The translations under genes and the position numbers were made by a program. Source: an uncultured bacterium (GTDB lineage: Bacteria; Planctomycetota; Phycisphaerae; Phycisphaerales; UBA1924). Taken from it: a stretch of DNA of 64,000 nt. Where the stretch lies: NCBI GenBank assembly GCA_903834785.1, contig CAILKP010000047.1, positions 1 to 64,000 of the forward strand, read 5' to 3'. Below, piece after piece: positions 1-10,851 of this stretch. The first letter of the stretch is position 1. Each line of letters starts with the position of its first letter. The notes under the pieces are model-generated. The model saw only the letters and a program-made list of their open reading frames with translations, was not told where the DNA came from and did not search any database.

Positions 1-48
1 AGCGACGGCGTTATCGACGAAGGTGGGCTGGACAATGCGGCGTTCCAT
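1..48 (-). CDS. 5' end of an unidentified minus-strand gene (partial)
   Basis: An ATG on the minus strand at 48 opens a frame that runs off the window edge; only 16 codons are visible, reading MERRIVQPTFVDNAVA. A good ribosome binding site (AGGAG) lies seven bases upstream of the ATG on the same strand, which is the main reason for calling it. Too little is visible to suggest a function. It would be transcribed divergently from the respiratory operon. Confidence 0.4.
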   Translation of the reverse strand, partial: MERRIVQPTFVDNAVA

Positions 49-380
49 GCGTCGGCTCCTGTGCCTCTCCACGGCAGCAGGATGTACCGGCACCAAACCA
101 GCCGGTGGCGCGAGGGACGACTATTTTTCACAGGCCCCAAAAGAGCTAACCTGAAGCGGGGAGATTCCCGTCAGGCCGGAAAAATTGTGGTCCAGACGGA
201 GAAGTCGAAGTTTGTCAGGGCTATCTTTGCAAAATCCAAGGGTCTTCCGCAGGTGGTGCGGTGCTTGGTTTTTGGGCTTCGGGGGTGAGGGAACTTCCGC
301 AGCGGCCAAGTTATTGTGCCGTTGATTGAAGCGAGCAGTATTTCCTGCGGCGAATGCCGCGGCTTTCCGGAGATTGCTAC
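49..380. promoter_or_regulatory. Intergenic region upstream of the respiratory operon
   Basis: About 330 bases without a convincing gene. The stretch separates a probable minus-strand gene start from the first gene of the ACIII operon, so it should hold the operon promoter. No clear -35/-10 pair, operator or tRNA could be picked out by eye. The short open frames inside it have no recognisable similarity and no good ribosome binding sites. Confidence 0.4.
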
Positions 381-1082
381 GTGTCAACGATCTTCCCGAA
401 GTGGACCAACAGTTTGCCGACTCTCGCCGCGGCGGTAGCGGTCGGCGGTTTGGCGACTGTGGTTGGCGCGATGTGGTACACGTTTACCCCGGCGTATTGG
501 AACGTGGGCTACATGCCGGTGCAGCCGGGTGGTGGCTTCAATCACCAGCTTCACGCGGGCAAGCTGGGGATGGACTGCCGGTATTGCCATACGAAGGTCG
601 AGGAGTCGGCGGAGGCGAACATTCCGAACGTGGCGACGTGCTACGGCTGCCATGCGGAGGGCCGGCTGGCGTTGTACAACACGTCGGCGGTGCACAAGGA
701 AAAGACGTCGTTCGTCCGCGAGGCGTATGCCGAGGACAAGGCGATCGAGTGGCGTCGCGTGCACAAGGTTCCGGACTATGTCCGCAACTTCCCGCACGAT
801 GCGCACATCAATGCCGGCGTCTCGTGCTACTCGTGCCACGGGAACATTGCCCGCATGGCCGAGGTGTACCAGTCTCAGCCGCTGCACATGAGCTGGTGCC
901 TGGAATGCCACCGCAATCCTGAGCCGAACCTGGTGCCCAAGGACATGGTGTTCCGCCTGTTTGAGGTTGAGCAGCGGTTCGCGGAGAAGAGCAGTGCCCA
1001 GACGCGAGCGGATGAGGGCAAGAAGTTCTACGAGGAGCGGCACATCGCCGGCCCGGAGAACTGCGGTGCCTGCCACTACTGA
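381..1082 (+). CDS. actA: ACIII subunit ActA, pentaheme cytochrome c
   Basis: Membrane-anchored multiheme cytochrome c of alternative complex III, which oxidises quinol and passes electrons to a cytochrome c or directly to the oxidase. One N-terminal membrane segment (about residues 10-32) is followed by five CXXCH heme motifs at about residues 66, 87, 149, 173 and 228, the number expected for ActA. I place the start at GTG 381 because GGAG lies eight bases upstream and the protein then begins just before the membrane anchor; an in-frame ATG at 354 would add nine residues without a better site. It is the first gene of the ACIII-caa3 operon. The family call is firm; the start is less so. Confidence 0.92.
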   Translation: MSTIFPKWTNSLPTLAAAVAVGGLATVVGAMWYTFTPAYWNVGYMPVQPGGGFNHQLHAGKLGMDCRYCHTKVEESAEANIPNVATCYGCHAEGRLALYNTSAVHKEKTSFVREAYAEDKAIEWRRVHKVPDYVRNFPHDAHINAGVSCYSCHGNIARMAEVYQSQPLHMSWCLECHRNPEPNLVPKDMVFRLFEVEQRFAEKSSAQTRADEGKKFYEERHIAGPENCGACHY

Positions 1083-1225
1083 TGCAACGCGGCCGGGATC
1101 GGAGACGATCCGGGCAGCTGCCATGATTGGATGATTCGAGTTTCGTGTACAGATCAACGCGGTGATGACGGGACTGCCCGGTTCACCGAGACTGCCCCCC
1201 AAGTTACGCAAAGCGAGCGCTGAGC

Positions 1226-4200
1226 ATGAGCGACCAATGCCCGTCGAGCCTGAAAGCCGGTAAACCGGTGATGAAGCCCCGAACGACTCCGCAGGAGCTG
1301 GTGGGCGTGTCCGGCAGTGCCGGCAGCACGTACTGGCGCAGCACGGACGATCTGGCGGACACGCCGGCGTTCCGCGAGCACCTGGAGCGTGAGTTTCAGG
1401 ACGGCGCATCGTTCATCGGCGAGGAAACCCGCCGCACGTTCCTGAAGCTGATGGGTGCGGGCGTTGCGCTGGCCACCGCGGCGACGATTCCGGGCTGCCG
1501 TCAGCCGGATCACAAGATTCTGCCGTACAGCAAGAACGTGCCGGAGGATATCGTTCCGGGCAAGGCGCTGTTCTATGCCACGAGCATGCCGCTGCCGGGC
1601 GGCGGCGCTGAGGGCCTGCTGATCGAGACGCAGACTGGCCGGCCGACGAAGGTTGAGGGCAACCCGCTGCACCCGGTGAACCGGGGCAAGAGCAGCGTGT
1701 GGGCGCAGGCCAGCGTGCTGGACATGCACGACCCGGACCGCCTCAAGGGCGTGCAGCGTCTGGTTGGTCAGACGGGTCCGGCGTTCAACGACGGCTATGC
1801 GGACCGCACGTGGGATGACTTTGCCGCCTGGTGCGCCAAGGAACTGCCGGCCAGCGACGCGAAGGCGGGCGAGGATCTGGCGTTCATTGTGGATCGCAAG
1901 ACGAGCGTGACGCTCGATGCCAGCAAGGCGCGGCTGAAGGCCCGCTGGCCCAAGGCAATGTGGATCAGCCACGATCCGCTGGAGAACTTTGCGGGTGTTG
2001 AGGGCTCGCGGCTGGCCTTCGGCCGGCCGATGCGCGAGGTGCTGCGGCTGGAGAAGGCCAATGTGATCGTCTCGCTGGATCGCGACTTCATCCAGTTTGA
2101 GTCGGGCTCGATGAATCATGCCCGCGGCTTTGCAGCCAAGCGCCGCCCGCTGAAGCCGGGTGATGCGATGAACCGGCTGTACGCCTTTGAGGCGCACTTC
2201 AGCTCGACGGGCGCGATTGCGGACCACCGCTTCCGCCTGTCGCCTCAGCAGACGGCGGCCGCGTTCGTGCAGATTGCCAAGTATGTGCTTGCACGCCGCA
2301 ACGTGGACTCTGCCGCGGTCAAGGCCGCGGTGGACGCGATCGGCGAGGCCAAGGACCTGGCGGTGAAGGCTGAGAATCTGCAGGCGATTGCAGAGGACCT
2401 TCTGGTTACAGAGAACCTTGGTAAGTCGGCGATCATCGTCGGCGCAAGCCAGCCGGCGTGGGTTCACGCTCTGGCGGCGGCGGTCAACGGTGCGCTGGGC
2501 AACATCGCCAAGGACGGCCCGGTGACGTACCTGCCGATGAGCGAGGACGAGGCTTCGGCTTCGGTTGCGGCGCTGGCGGATCTGACGAAGAAGCTCAACG
2601 ACGGTCAGGTCAAGACCGTGTTCGTGCTCGGCGCCAACGTTGTGTACACGGCCCCGGCTGATCTTGAGTTCGCCAAGGCCTTTGCCAAGGCGGCCAACCG
2701 TCTGGTGCTCTCGGTGGACGTCAATGAGACGGTCGCGATGGCGACCTGGCGGCTCAACGGCACGCACTATCTGGAGCAGTGGGGCGACACGGTCGCGGTG
2801 GACGGCACGGTTTCGCCGATCCAGCCGATGATCGCTCCGCTGTACGCCGGCAAGAGCGACATCGAGACGATCGCGATTGCCCTGGGTGCTGCCAAGGAGC
2901 AGGCCGAGGGTTACACGATCGTGCGTGAGGCCTGGAAGAAGGTCGTCACCGGCGACTTTGAGCGTGCCTGGCGGCGTGCGCTGCACGACGGCGTGCTGAC
3001 GCTGCCGAACGCGGCGGCACCGGATGCGGCGAAGGTGAACTTCGGCCAGGTGGCCTCGGCCTTGGGCGGCGTGAAGCTGGATGCGGCACCGACGCAGAGC
3101 GCGATGCACGTGGCGTTCATCGGCTCGCTGACCCGCGACGGCCGCTTTGCCAACAACGCGTGGCTCAACGAGCTGCCGGACCCGGCCAGCAAGATTGTCT
3201 GGGACAACGCGGCGTACATCAGCCCCAAGACGGCTGAAGCGCTTGAGCTGTACCAGACGGCCCCGACAGAGAAGAAGCAGACCGGCCGCATGGCGGACAT
3301 CACCGTCAACGGCAAGACGACGCAGGTCGTGTGCTGGGCCCTGCCTGGTGTTCCGGACAACACGATCGTGCTGCCGCTGGGCTTCGGCCGGCGGACGGTC
3401 GGCCTGGTTGGACAGGGCGTCGGCTTCGACACCTTCGCGGTTCGCACGAGCACGGGCCAGTGGGCCGCGGCTGGCGCGACGCTGAAGCCGACGGCCACCG
3501 GCGAGAGCCGCTACCACCTGGCGACGACGCAGAACCACTGGTCGATGGAAGGCCGGGCGCTGATCCGCGAGGCGGACAAGGCGGCGTGGGACAAGTTCGG
3601 CGACAAGACGGACGTCAAGCCCGACGCGTACGGCCGGACGATGACGATGAAGTTCGGCGAGAAGCTTGAGGGCGGTGAGCTGAACCACATGCCGGCACCG
3701 CTGTCGGTGATGCTGAACCCCTACGACGACAAGGACGGCAAGAACTCCAAGCGTTCTGACCGGCCGATCAGCGAGTACCCCGCGTCGTTCCCCAAGGGGC
3801 CGGCGTTTACGAGCAACCCGCAGTGGGGCATGTCGATCGACCTGTCGGCGTGCACGGGCTGCAACGTGTGCACGATCGCCTGCCAGGCGGAGAACAACAT
3901 CCCCGTGGTCGGCAAGATCGAGGTCAACAAGGGCCGCGAGATGCACTGGATCCGCATCGACCGGTACTTCAAGACCGACGAGCACAAGGATTACAACGAT
4001 CCGTCGGGCATGATCTTCCAGCCGGTGGCGTGCGTGCACTGCGAGAACGCGCCGTGCGAGACGGTGTGCCCGGTGAACGCGACGGTGCACGGGCCCGAGG
4101 GCCACAACTACATGGTGTACAACCGCTGCATCGGCACGCGGTACTGTGCCAACAACTGCCCGTACAAGGTCCGCCGGTTCAACTTCTTTGACTACGGCGT

Positions 4201-4957
4201 GACGAAGTTCAACGGCGGTTACCTGGGCCAGGAGACGCTGGAAGGCGCGCTGCCGGGCTTCCTGGCCAGCAGCGAGAAGACGCCGCACCGTCTGAACCCG
4301 AACCTGATCCCGCCGCGTCTGCGCGACAAGCTCGACGAGATCAGCCGGCTGCAGAAGAACCCGAACGTCACGGTCCGCAGCCGCGGCGTGATGGAGAAGT
4401 GCACGTACTGCATCCAGCGGACCAACGAGGCCAAGATTGAACTGAAGATCAAGGGCATCCGCAACAACGATCAGGGCGTGCCGGACGGCTACGTGCAGAC
4501 GGCTTGCCAGCAGGCGTGCCCGAGCAACGCGATCGTCTTTGGTGACATCCGCGACGCCGACTCGGTGTACAAGCTCGATGACGGCACGACCCGGACGGGC
4601 TCGCTGGTTCATCAGATGCGAGAGCACGAGCGGACCTACGCCCTGCTGGGCTATCTGGCGGTCAAGCCGCGGACGACGTACATGGTGCGGGTGAACAACC
4701 CCAACCCGTCGATCCGCAAGCCCGACGAGACGCCCTTTGGCCATCACGGCACGGGCCCGGGTTACGGCGGGCACGAGGGCGAGCACGGCGGCCACGACGG
4801 CCACGATCACGGCAAGGGGCAGCCCGCGGGCAAGGCGCACAGCATGCTCAACGGCCAGGATGGAGCGCGTCACTTCATCGATCCGCACCGCGCGGGCACT
4901 GAGGGTTACGTCATGAGTCTGTCTGTTCTTGGTACCTCTTCGGGAGCCCGGGCATGA
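1226..4957 (+). CDS. actB: ACIII subunit ActB, molybdopterin-like/iron-sulfur protein
   Basis: Large peripheral subunit of alternative complex III, combining a molybdopterin-oxidoreductase-like domain with a ferredoxin-type domain. A twin-arginine signal (RR at 69-70 in TRRTFLK) is followed by a hydrophobic stretch ending in IPGC (Cys91), so Tat export with possible lipid attachment is likely. Cysteine clusters for the iron-sulfur centres begin at about residues 876, 936, 968, 1059 and 1094. The N-terminal half in this family does not carry the molybdenum cofactor. The C-terminus ends in a His/Gly-rich tail (about 1170-1210), which is unusual. It is 1243 residues, usual for fused ActB. The stop overlaps the actC start (ATGA), implying coupled translation. 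Confidence 0.93.
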   Translation: MSDQCPSSLKAGKPVMKPRTTPQELVGVSGSAGSTYWRSTDDLADTPAFREHLEREFQDGASFIGEETRRTFLKLMGAGVALATAATIPGCRQPDHKILPYSKNVPEDIVPGKALFYATSMPLPGGGAEGLLIETQTGRPTKVEGNPLHPVNRGKSSVWAQASVLDMHDPDRLKGVQRLVGQTGPAFNDGYADRTWDDFAAWCAKELPASDAKAGEDLAFIVDRKTSVTLDASKARLKARWPKAMWISHDPLENFAGVEGSRLAFGRPMREVLRLEKANVIVSLDRDFIQFESGSMNHARGFAAKRRPLKPGDAMNRLYAFEAHFSSTGAIADHRFRLSPQQTAAAFVQIAKYVLARRNVDSAAVKAAVDAIGEAKDLAVKAENLQAIAEDLLVTENLGKSAIIVGASQPAWVHALAAAVNGALGNIAKDGPVTYLPMSEDEASASVAALADLTKKLNDGQVKTVFVLGANVVYTAPADLEFAKAFAKAANRLVLSVDVNETVAMATWRLNGTHYLEQWGDTVAVDGTVSPIQPMIAPLYAGKSDIETIAIALGAAKEQAEGYTIVREAWKKVVTGDFERAWRRALHDGVLTLPNAAAPDAAKVNFGQVASALGGVKLDAAPTQSAMHVAFIGSLTRDGRFANNAWLNELPDPASKIVWDNAAYISPKTAEALELYQTAPTEKKQTGRMADITVNGKTTQVVCWALPGVPDNTIVLPLGFGRRTVGLVGQGVGFDTFAVRTSTGQWAAAGATLKPTATGESRYHLATTQNHWSMEGRALIREADKAAWDKFGDKTDVKPDAYGRTMTMKFGEKLEGGELNHMPAPLSVMLNPYDDKDGKNSKRSDRPISEYPASFPKGPAFTSNPQWGMSIDLSACTGCNVCTIACQAENNIPVVGKIEVNKGREMHWIRIDRYFKTDEHKDYNDPSGMIFQPVACVHCENAPCETVCPVNATVHGPEGHNYMVYNRCIGTRYCANNCPYKVRRFNFFDYGVTKFNGGYLGQETLEGALPGFLASSEKTPHRLNPNLIPPRLRDKLDEISRLQKNPNVTVRSRGVMEKCTYCIQRTNEAKIELKIKGIRNNDQGVPDGYVQTACQQACPSNAIVFGDIRDADSVYKLDDGTTRTGSLVHQMREHERTYALLGYLAVKPRTTYMVRVNNPNPSIRKPDETPFGHHGTGPGYGGHEGEHGGHDGHDHGKGQPAGKAHSMLNGQDGARHFIDPHRAGTEGYVMSLSVLGTSSGARA

Positions 4958-6480
4958 GCGCGATCCACCCCGATCAATCCACGGCGGCGAAGCTTTCGGG
5001 GGCACTCCGCCAGCCCCCCGAGCCGGAGTACAACCCGCAGACCGGTGACGGCTCGCTGGTTGATGATCCTTCGGTGCGTGCACTGCTGGTGCTGGGCCGC
5101 AACACGACGTTTGCCGACATCACCGAGACGGTGTGCGGCTACATCGAAAAAGGCCCCGGCCGCTGGTTCTGGCCGACGTTCTTCGTCGCCGCCCAGGTCG
5201 CGGGCCTGATGCCGATCATGATTCTGTACCTCATCATCACCGGCGTCGGTGTGTGGGGTCTGAACAACCAGGTCGACTGGGCGTGGGACATCACCAACTT
5301 CGTGTTCTGGATCGGTATCGGCCACGCCGGTACGCTGATCTCCGCCATTTTGTGTCTGCTCAAGCAGAAGTGGCGCACGAGCATCAACCGCGCCGCAGAG
5401 GCGATGACGATCTTCGCCGTTATCTGTGCCGGCACCTTCCCGGGCATCCACATCGGCCGTGTGTGGATGGCCTGGATGCTGTTCCCGATTCCCAACTACA
5501 ACGCGATCTGGCCGAACTTCAAGAGCCCGCTGCTGTGGGACGTGTTCGCCGTGAGCACGTACGCCACGGTTTCGGCTCTGTTCTGGTTCATGGGCATGAT
5601 CCCCGACTTTGCGACGCTGCGTGACCGGGCGGCCCTGCGGCTGATGCGCAACCCCGACTCGGGCCAGATGATTCCGCTGCTGAACATGCGGGCTGACCGC
5701 GTGATGGCGATTGCCTACGGCCTGCTCTCCCTGGGCTGGCGCTTCAGCAGCCGTCACTGGCACCGCTACGAGAAGGCCTACATTCTGCTGGCGGGCATCA
5801 GCACGCCGCTGGTGCTGTCGGTGCACTCGATCGTGTCGTTTGACTTTGCCACCAGCATCCTGCCCGGCTGGCACACCACGATCTTCCCGCCGTATTTCGT
5901 CGCAGGTGCCATCTTCGGCGGCTTTGCGATGGTGCTGTTCCTGATGATCCCGGCCCGCGAGCTGTTCCCGGGCATGAAGGCGCTGATCACGCTGCGTCAC
6001 CTGGAGAACATGGCCAAGATCATCCTGGTCACGGGCTTCATGGTCGGCTTTGCGTACTCGATGGAGTTCTTCATCGCCTGGTACGGTGCCAACCGGTACG
6101 AGCAGGATGTGTTTGTCAACCGTGCGACCGGCCCGTACGCGTGGGCGTACTGGACGATGATCGGGTGCAACGTCATCTCGCCGCAGCTGTTCTGGTTCAA
6201 GTTCTGCCGCCAGAGCCCCGTGGTCATCTTCATCGTCGCGTCCTTTGTGACGGTGGGCATGTGGTTCGAGCGGTTTGTGATCATCGTCAGCTCGCTGCAC
6301 CGTGCGTTCCTCCCCGGCGAGTGGCACATGTTCTACCCCACACCGGTTGACATTCTGACCTTCGTGGGTTCCTGCGGCACGTTCCTGACGCTGTTCCTGC
6401 TGTTCATGCGGTTCCTGCCCATGTTCGCCATGAGCGAGATCAAGGCGGTCATGCCCCAGGCAAGCCCGCACAAGCACTGA
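4954..6480 (+). CDS. actC: ACIII subunit ActC, NrfD-like quinol-binding membrane protein
   Basis: Integral membrane subunit of the NrfD/PsrC family, 508 residues with about ten membrane helices. In ACIII this subunit holds a quinol site and may take part in proton movement. Recognisable by its hydrophobic profile, its length and its place between actB and actD. The start overlaps the actB stop by four bases. The N-terminus carries a soluble lead of about 60 residues before the first helix. It is a paralogue of ActF further down the operon. Confidence 0.92.
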   Translation: MSAIHPDQSTAAKLSGALRQPPEPEYNPQTGDGSLVDDPSVRALLVLGRNTTFADITETVCGYIEKGPGRWFWPTFFVAAQVAGLMPIMILYLIITGVGVWGLNNQVDWAWDITNFVFWIGIGHAGTLISAILCLLKQKWRTSINRAAEAMTIFAVICAGTFPGIHIGRVWMAWMLFPIPNYNAIWPNFKSPLLWDVFAVSTYATVSALFWFMGMIPDFATLRDRAALRLMRNPDSGQMIPLLNMRADRVMAIAYGLLSLGWRFSSRHWHRYEKAYILLAGISTPLVLSVHSIVSFDFATSILPGWHTTIFPPYFVAGAIFGGFAMVLFLMIPARELFPGMKALITLRHLENMAKIILVTGFMVGFAYSMEFFIAWYGANRYEQDVFVNRATGPYAWAYWTMIGCNVISPQLFWFKFCRQSPVVIFIVASFVTVGMWFERFVIIVSSLHRAFLPGEWHMFYPTPVDILTFVGSCGTFLTLFLLFMRFLPMFAMSEIKAVMPQASPHKH

Positions 6481-6568
6481 GGCGTCCGTTTTCGAGTTTT
6501 CCGAGGTAACTTCGCGGCTGCCGGCACCAGGCCGGGCCGCACACGAGTCACGAGCAGTTGAGTCTCCT

Positions 6569-7135
6569 ATGAGCACCGCACCAGTCATCTACCAGACCGA
6601 AGCCGGCAAGCCGGTGTACGGCATTCTGGCCGAGTTCGCGACACCGGCAGACGTGTACCACGCCGCGGAGAAGGTCCGCGATGCCGGGTTCACCAAGTGG
6701 GATGTGTACTCCCCGTTCCCGGTTCACGGGATCGAGGAGGCCATGGGCATGAGCCGCACCAAGCTGCCGCTGCTGGTCGGTGCGCTGGGCCTGTCGGGCG
6801 CGTGCATCGGCTTCGGGTTCCAGTACTGGGTCGCCACGCAGGGCTACGCCACGGTGGTGCACGGCAAGCCCTACGGCTCGTGGCAGGCGTTCGTCCCTGT
6901 GACCTTCGAGATCGGCGTGCTGTTCACGGCCTTCTCGGCGCTGCTGGGCATGCTCATCTTCAACGGGCTGCCCCGGTGGCACCACCCGCTGCTGGCCAAG
7001 GAACGGTTCCTGAAGGTCGGTGATGACAAGTTCTTCATCGGTATCGAGGCCGCGGACGGGAAGTTTGACCCCAAGGGCGTCCGCGACCTGCTGCTGGCGG
7101 CCGGGGCCACCAGCGTGGAACTGGTTGAGGATTGA
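6569..7135 (+). CDS. actD: ACIII subunit ActD (DUF3341 family)
   Basis: A 188-residue protein with a soluble N-terminal domain, two membrane helices (about residues 65-90 and 110-135) and a short C-terminal soluble domain, matching ActD (DUF3341). ActD packs beside ActC in the complex. The leader has no purine-rich ribosome binding site; the bases before the ATG are TTGAGTCTCCT. Its place between actC and the monoheme actE is the standard order. Confidence 0.88.
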   Translation: MSTAPVIYQTEAGKPVYGILAEFATPADVYHAAEKVRDAGFTKWDVYSPFPVHGIEEAMGMSRTKLPLLVGALGLSGACIGFGFQYWVATQGYATVVHGKPYGSWQAFVPVTFEIGVLFTAFSALLGMLIFNGLPRWHHPLLAKERFLKVGDDKFFIGIEAADGKFDPKGVRDLLLAAGATSVELVED

Positions 7136-7200
7136 GGCGGGCCTGCCGCGACACGCGGCTGTGGCGACACGACATACACGACACGATTCTGAGTCACGCA

Positions 7201-8034
7201 ATGCAGCACACACGCACCATTCTGATCCTCGCCGGTCTCGCCCTCGCGGGCGGGCTGCTGTCCGGCTGCCGGGGCGATCGCTCCGACAAGCCGCCGCGTC
7301 AGTTCTTCCCGGATCTGGACGACTCGCCGAAGTTCAAGCCGCAGACGAAGTCCGAGTTCTTCGCCGATGGTCGCTCGATGCGGCAGCCGGTGGCGGGCAC
7401 GGTGGCGTTCGGCTACTCGCCGCTGGTCAGCCAGTCCTTTGAGGGCGGCAAGCCCGGCAAGGACGCCAACCCCGAGGCGATGGCCATGGTCAGCGCCAAG
7501 ATCGCTGCCGAGCGCGGGCGGCTGCTCAAAGACGATTCGGCCCCCGGTTCCGAGGGCATGTTCACCGGCACGGATCGCAAGGGCGAGTTCCTGAGCATGA
7601 TCCCGTCGGCGCTGGCGGTGGATGCGGCGCTTCTCGACCGCGGCATGACCAAGTTCAACACCTACTGCGCCGTCTGCCACGGGTATGACGGCAAGGGCGG
7701 CGGAGCGGTTGGTGCTGCGTGGTCGTATCCGCTGCCGAACTTCTACGACCCCAAGTACGAGGATCGTGCGCAGAAGACCGGCAAGGACGGCTATCTGTTC
7801 AGCGTGGTACGCAACGGCGTGTACGGCCCGGACGGGGCCAACAAGATGCCCGGCTACGGCCACGCGATCAACGAGCGTGATGCCTGGGCCGTTGTGGCCT
7901 ACCTCCGCACGCTTCAGGCCAGCGAGAAGGGCAAGATGTCCGATGTGCCCGATGCACAGAAGGCCCAACTGCAGACTCAGATGCTCCAGGGCGCCAGCAA
8001 GCCCGCGAACGCCACCCCGGAGGCCAAGAAATGA
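7201..8034 (+). CDS. actE: ACIII subunit ActE, monoheme cytochrome c lipoprotein
   Basis: A 277-residue lipoprotein cytochrome c. The ATG at 7201 gives a short signal peptide ending in the lipobox LLSGC, which fixes the start; an upstream in-frame start at 7132 would put about 23 extra residues before the signal and is unlikely. One CXXCH heme motif (CAVCH) begins at about residue 156. In ACIII, ActE is the periplasmic lipid-anchored heme subunit that hands electrons onward. The stop overlaps the next start (ATGA at 8031). Confidence 0.9.
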   Translation: MQHTRTILILAGLALAGGLLSGCRGDRSDKPPRQFFPDLDDSPKFKPQTKSEFFADGRSMRQPVAGTVAFGYSPLVSQSFEGGKPGKDANPEAMAMVSAKIAAERGRLLKDDSAPGSEGMFTGTDRKGEFLSMIPSALAVDAALLDRGMTKFNTYCAVCHGYDGKGGGAVGAAWSYPLPNFYDPKYEDRAQKTGKDGYLFSVVRNGVYGPDGANKMPGYGHAINERDAWAVVAYLRTLQASEKGKMSDVPDAQKAQLQTQMLQGASKPANATPEAKK

Positions 8035-9374
8035 CCGCGATGAGCGCACACGCCCACGACCACTCTCATGATCACGGCCACGGCCACGCCGACAGCCACG
8101 GTCATCACGTTGATCTGTCGGAATCCAACACGTCCATGCCCGCGGGCTGGGGCAAGACTGCCTCGCTCGGCCTGCTGGCACTGGGTGTCATCCTGAGCAT
8201 CGCCACGCTAGTGCCGGTGTTCACCGGCATGTCCTCGACCGCCGAGGATGTCGTCAAGGCCGCCAAGCATGCGATGGCCTCGTACCACACCGGCTTTATG
8301 GTCATGCTCGGCCTGACCCTCGGGCCGCTGGGCCTGGTGCTGGTGTTGAACCTGGTCAAGGCTGGATGGGCGATCACCATCCGCCGGCAGCTGGAGAACA
8401 TGGCCTCGCTGGTTCCGGTGGCTGTGGTGCTGCTGGTTCCGACGATTGTGGCGACCATGATCAAGCCGGACATCCTGTTTAAGTGGATGAGCGCGGATCC
8501 CGCGATCCGCGGTGACGCGCTGCTGCAGGCCAAGAGCCCGTTCCTGAACCCTGCGTTCTTCTACATCCGTCTGGCGATCTACTTCGTCGTGTGGATCTAT
8601 CTGGCCACGCGGCTCAACCGCCTGAGCCGCGAGCAGGACGCCACGGGCAACAAGCAGCTGACGGTGCAGGCCGGGCTGACCAGCGCCTGGGGCATTCTGG
8701 CCTTCGCGCTTTCCGTGGCGTTCGTGAGCTTCGATCTGGTCAAGTCACTGGACTACCACTGGTTCAGCACGATGTTCGGCGTGTACTTCTTCGCCGGCAA
8801 CATGGTCACGGGTATCGCCGTGCTGGTGCTGACGCTGGCGGTCATCCGCTCGACCGGCCGGCTCAACGGCCTGGTGACCGCAGAGCACATGCACGATGTG
8901 GGCAAGCTGATGCTGGGCTTCACCGTGTTCTGGGCCTATGTGACCTTCTCGCAGTACTTCCTGATCTGGTACGCCAACATCCCCGAAGAAACCGCCTGGT
9001 ACATGACCCGCGCGGCGGGCGGCTGGGAGATCTTCGGCCCGGTGCTGATTCTGGGGCACTTCATCATTCCGTTCCTGATCATGCTGTGGCGCGGCAGCAA
9101 GCGCACCATGGGCATCATCTCGGCGGTGGCCCTGCTGCTGGTGGTCATGCACTGCCTCGACATGTTCTACTGCATCCGCCCCAACATCTACATGACCTTT
9201 GGCGAGGGCGTGGTCAAGGGCAAGCTCGGTTTGAACTGGGTTGATATCACCGGCATTCTGGGCCCGGTGCTGATCTTCGTCGGCCTGCTGGTCCGCAAGG
9301 TCGGTTCAGGTCCGCTGATCCCGCTGAAGGACCCTCGTCTGGCCGAGGCCATCGCTCACAAGAACTACGTCTGA
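8031..9374 (+). CDS. actF: ACIII subunit ActF, membrane protein
   Basis: A 447-residue integral membrane protein with about ten helices, the second large membrane subunit of alternative complex III and a distant relative of ActC. Residues 5-30 form a striking His/Asp-rich tail before the first helix, which is not part of the family core. The start at 8031 is favoured over the ATG at 8040 because GGAGG sits seven bases upstream of 8031. The gene overlaps actE by four bases and so is probably translationally coupled. Confidence 0.9.
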   Translation: MTAMSAHAHDHSHDHGHGHADSHGHHVDLSESNTSMPAGWGKTASLGLLALGVILSIATLVPVFTGMSSTAEDVVKAAKHAMASYHTGFMVMLGLTLGPLGLVLVLNLVKAGWAITIRRQLENMASLVPVAVVLLVPTIVATMIKPDILFKWMSADPAIRGDALLQAKSPFLNPAFFYIRLAIYFVVWIYLATRLNRLSREQDATGNKQLTVQAGLTSAWGILAFALSVAFVSFDLVKSLDYHWFSTMFGVYFFAGNMVTGIAVLVLTLAVIRSTGRLNGLVTAEHMHDVGKLMLGFTVFWAYVTFSQYFLIWYANIPEETAWYMTRAAGGWEIFGPVLILGHFIIPFLIMLWRGSKRTMGIISAVALLLVVMHCLDMFYCIRPNIYMTFGEGVVKGKLGLNWVDITGILGPVLIFVGLLVRKVGSGPLIPLKDPRLAEAIAHKNYV

Positions 9375-9440
9375 TTTTTCCTGACTCACGCTCCGCTGCG
9401 GCAGGACTTTCTGCCGGTTGACTCTCTGGAAACAGTTCCC

Positions 9441-9809
9441 ATGGCACACGACTCTCATGCACACGGACATGGTGGCTCACACGCCGCGGCGGTGCCGCAG
9501 GCTGGAACCGGCAACCAGATCCAGCACATGCAGGTTTTCCTCTTCGGCCTCGGCGGCTTCATGCTCATTGCCGTGGCAGTGGTGGCAACGTACATCTACT
9601 ACGGCTGGGAGCAGACCTCGCTGAAGTTTGAGCGTGAGGAGATGGGTGTGCAGGTGCACGTGCCGGCAATCACTGCCCGCAAGACGGTCCTCAACGGCAC
9701 GTTCGAATCCTACAGCATCGTCGATGCGGCCGAGGGTCGCGTTCGTGTGCCGATCAGCGTGGCCAAGGAAATGGTGATCCGCAACTACGCATCCAGAAAC
9801 AAGCCCTGA
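9441..9809 (+). CDS. Small His-rich single-span membrane protein in the ACIII operon
   Basis: A 122-residue protein with a His/Gly-rich N-terminus, one membrane helix (about residues 33-56) and a soluble tail rich in charged residues. I do not recognise a named family. It sits where some ACIII operons carry a small accessory gene between actF and the SCO gene, so a role as an extra ACIII subunit or as an assembly factor is plausible but inferred from position only. No strong ribosome binding site precedes it. Confidence 0.75.
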   Translation: MAHDSHAHGHGGSHAAAVPQAGTGNQIQHMQVFLFGLGGFMLIAVAVVATYIYYGWEQTSLKFEREEMGVQVHVPAITARKTVLNGTFESYSIVDAAEGRVRVPISVAKEMVIRNYASRNKP

Positions 9810-9856
9810 CTCGATTTGCAATTGACGGCCGATTTGTTTCCCGCCAACGTCCCGAT

Positions 9857-10810
9857 ATGGCCAGCCTCACTTCCATCCCGAATCCCGCCCCGCGTGCTCT
9901 GGCACGCGGTGGTTGGTTATTGGGTCGGTTCGGCCGTCTGCTGGTTGCCGCGGCGGTAGTGGGGGCAGCCGTCGTATCCGGCCCCGCTGCACAGGCGCAG
10001 CTCAATCAACTTCCGCAGCAGGCCGTCGGCCTGCAGGTTGTTGAGAAAATGGGCGAGTCGATCCCTCTGGATGTGGAGTTCCTGGACCCCGAGGGCAACA
10101 AGGTCACGCTGGCCAAGTACTTCAACACCGGCAAGCCGGTGGTGCTGGCGATGGTCTACTTCCGCTGCCCGCTGCTGTGCCCGATGCTGCTGAGCAACCT
10201 TCAGCAGAAACTCAATGACATCTCGCTGAAGATGGGCGAGCAGTACAACCTGGTGCTGGTCTCGTTTGATCCCTCTGAGGGACCTGCCGAGGCGATCAAG
10301 CAGCGCGAGGGCCTGCTGGCCGGGTACAACCGGGCAACTCCCAGGAATATTCGCGAGTCATTCGCGGTGCTCACGGGCACGGCGGCATCATCACAGCGGC
10401 TTGCCGATGCGCTTGGTTACCCGTACAAGTACCTTCCGGAGTCCGGTGAGTATTCTCATGGCACCGTAATTTTTACGCTCACACCGGAAGGCCGTATCTC
10501 CCGGTACATCTACGGCGTAAACTACTCCCCCGAAACGCTGCGGATGTCTCTTCTGGAGGCTTCGGACGGCAAGATCGGAACCGTGATCGACCGTGCGATC
10601 ATGTGGTGCTTCCAGTTTCACCCGGGCTCCGGGGGCTACGTGCTCCACGCGATGCGTGTGATGCAGCTGGCGGCGGTGGGGCTCACGGTGATGGTGGGGG
10701 CGATTCTGGTTCGGATGTACTTTATTGAGGTTCGCCGCCGCCGCGGCGGGTTGCTGGCAGTGAGCCAGGCCTCGGATTCGCGTGTTGCTCCGACGCCGTC
10801 TGCCCAGTGA
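9857..10810 (+). CDS. SCO1/SenC-family copper chaperone for the oxidase
   Basis: Thioredoxin-fold protein of the SCO1/SenC/PrrC family that delivers copper to the CuA site of cytochrome c oxidase. It has an N-terminal signal or anchor (about residues 15-45), the metal-binding CXXXC (CPLLC at 104-108) and a conserved downstream His in SHGTVIF near residue 198. It is longer than most SCO proteins (317 residues) because of an additional C-terminal membrane helix at about 265-290. Its place just before coxB, which carries CuA, fits the role. The leader lacks a purine-rich ribosome binding site. Confidence 0.9.
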   Translation: MASLTSIPNPAPRALARGGWLLGRFGRLLVAAAVVGAAVVSGPAAQAQLNQLPQQAVGLQVVEKMGESIPLDVEFLDPEGNKVTLAKYFNTGKPVVLAMVYFRCPLLCPMLLSNLQQKLNDISLKMGEQYNLVLVSFDPSEGPAEAIKQREGLLAGYNRATPRNIRESFAVLTGTAASSQRLADALGYPYKYLPESGEYSHGTVIFTLTPEGRISRYIYGVNYSPETLRMSLLEASDGKIGTVIDRAIMWCFQFHPGSGGYVLHAMRVMQLAAVGLTVMVGAILVRMYFIEVRRRRGGLLAVSQASDSRVAPTPSAQ

Positions 10811-10851
10811 GACGGTTTGACTGACTTGTTTTTCTGCCTGAAGTTTTCCCG

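Noticed and set aside
121-387. An 88-codon minus-strand frame before actA
   Set aside because: No ribosome binding site or similarity, and it overlaps the actA start region; composition looks non-coding.
1154-5083. A 1309-codon open frame on the minus strand across actB
   Set aside because: It is antisense to a certain gene, is Arg/His/Val-rich as expected from high-GC codon reversal, and shows no domain. The same applies to long antisense frames at 4906-6588, 12048-14060, 47154-49139 and 53405-55372.
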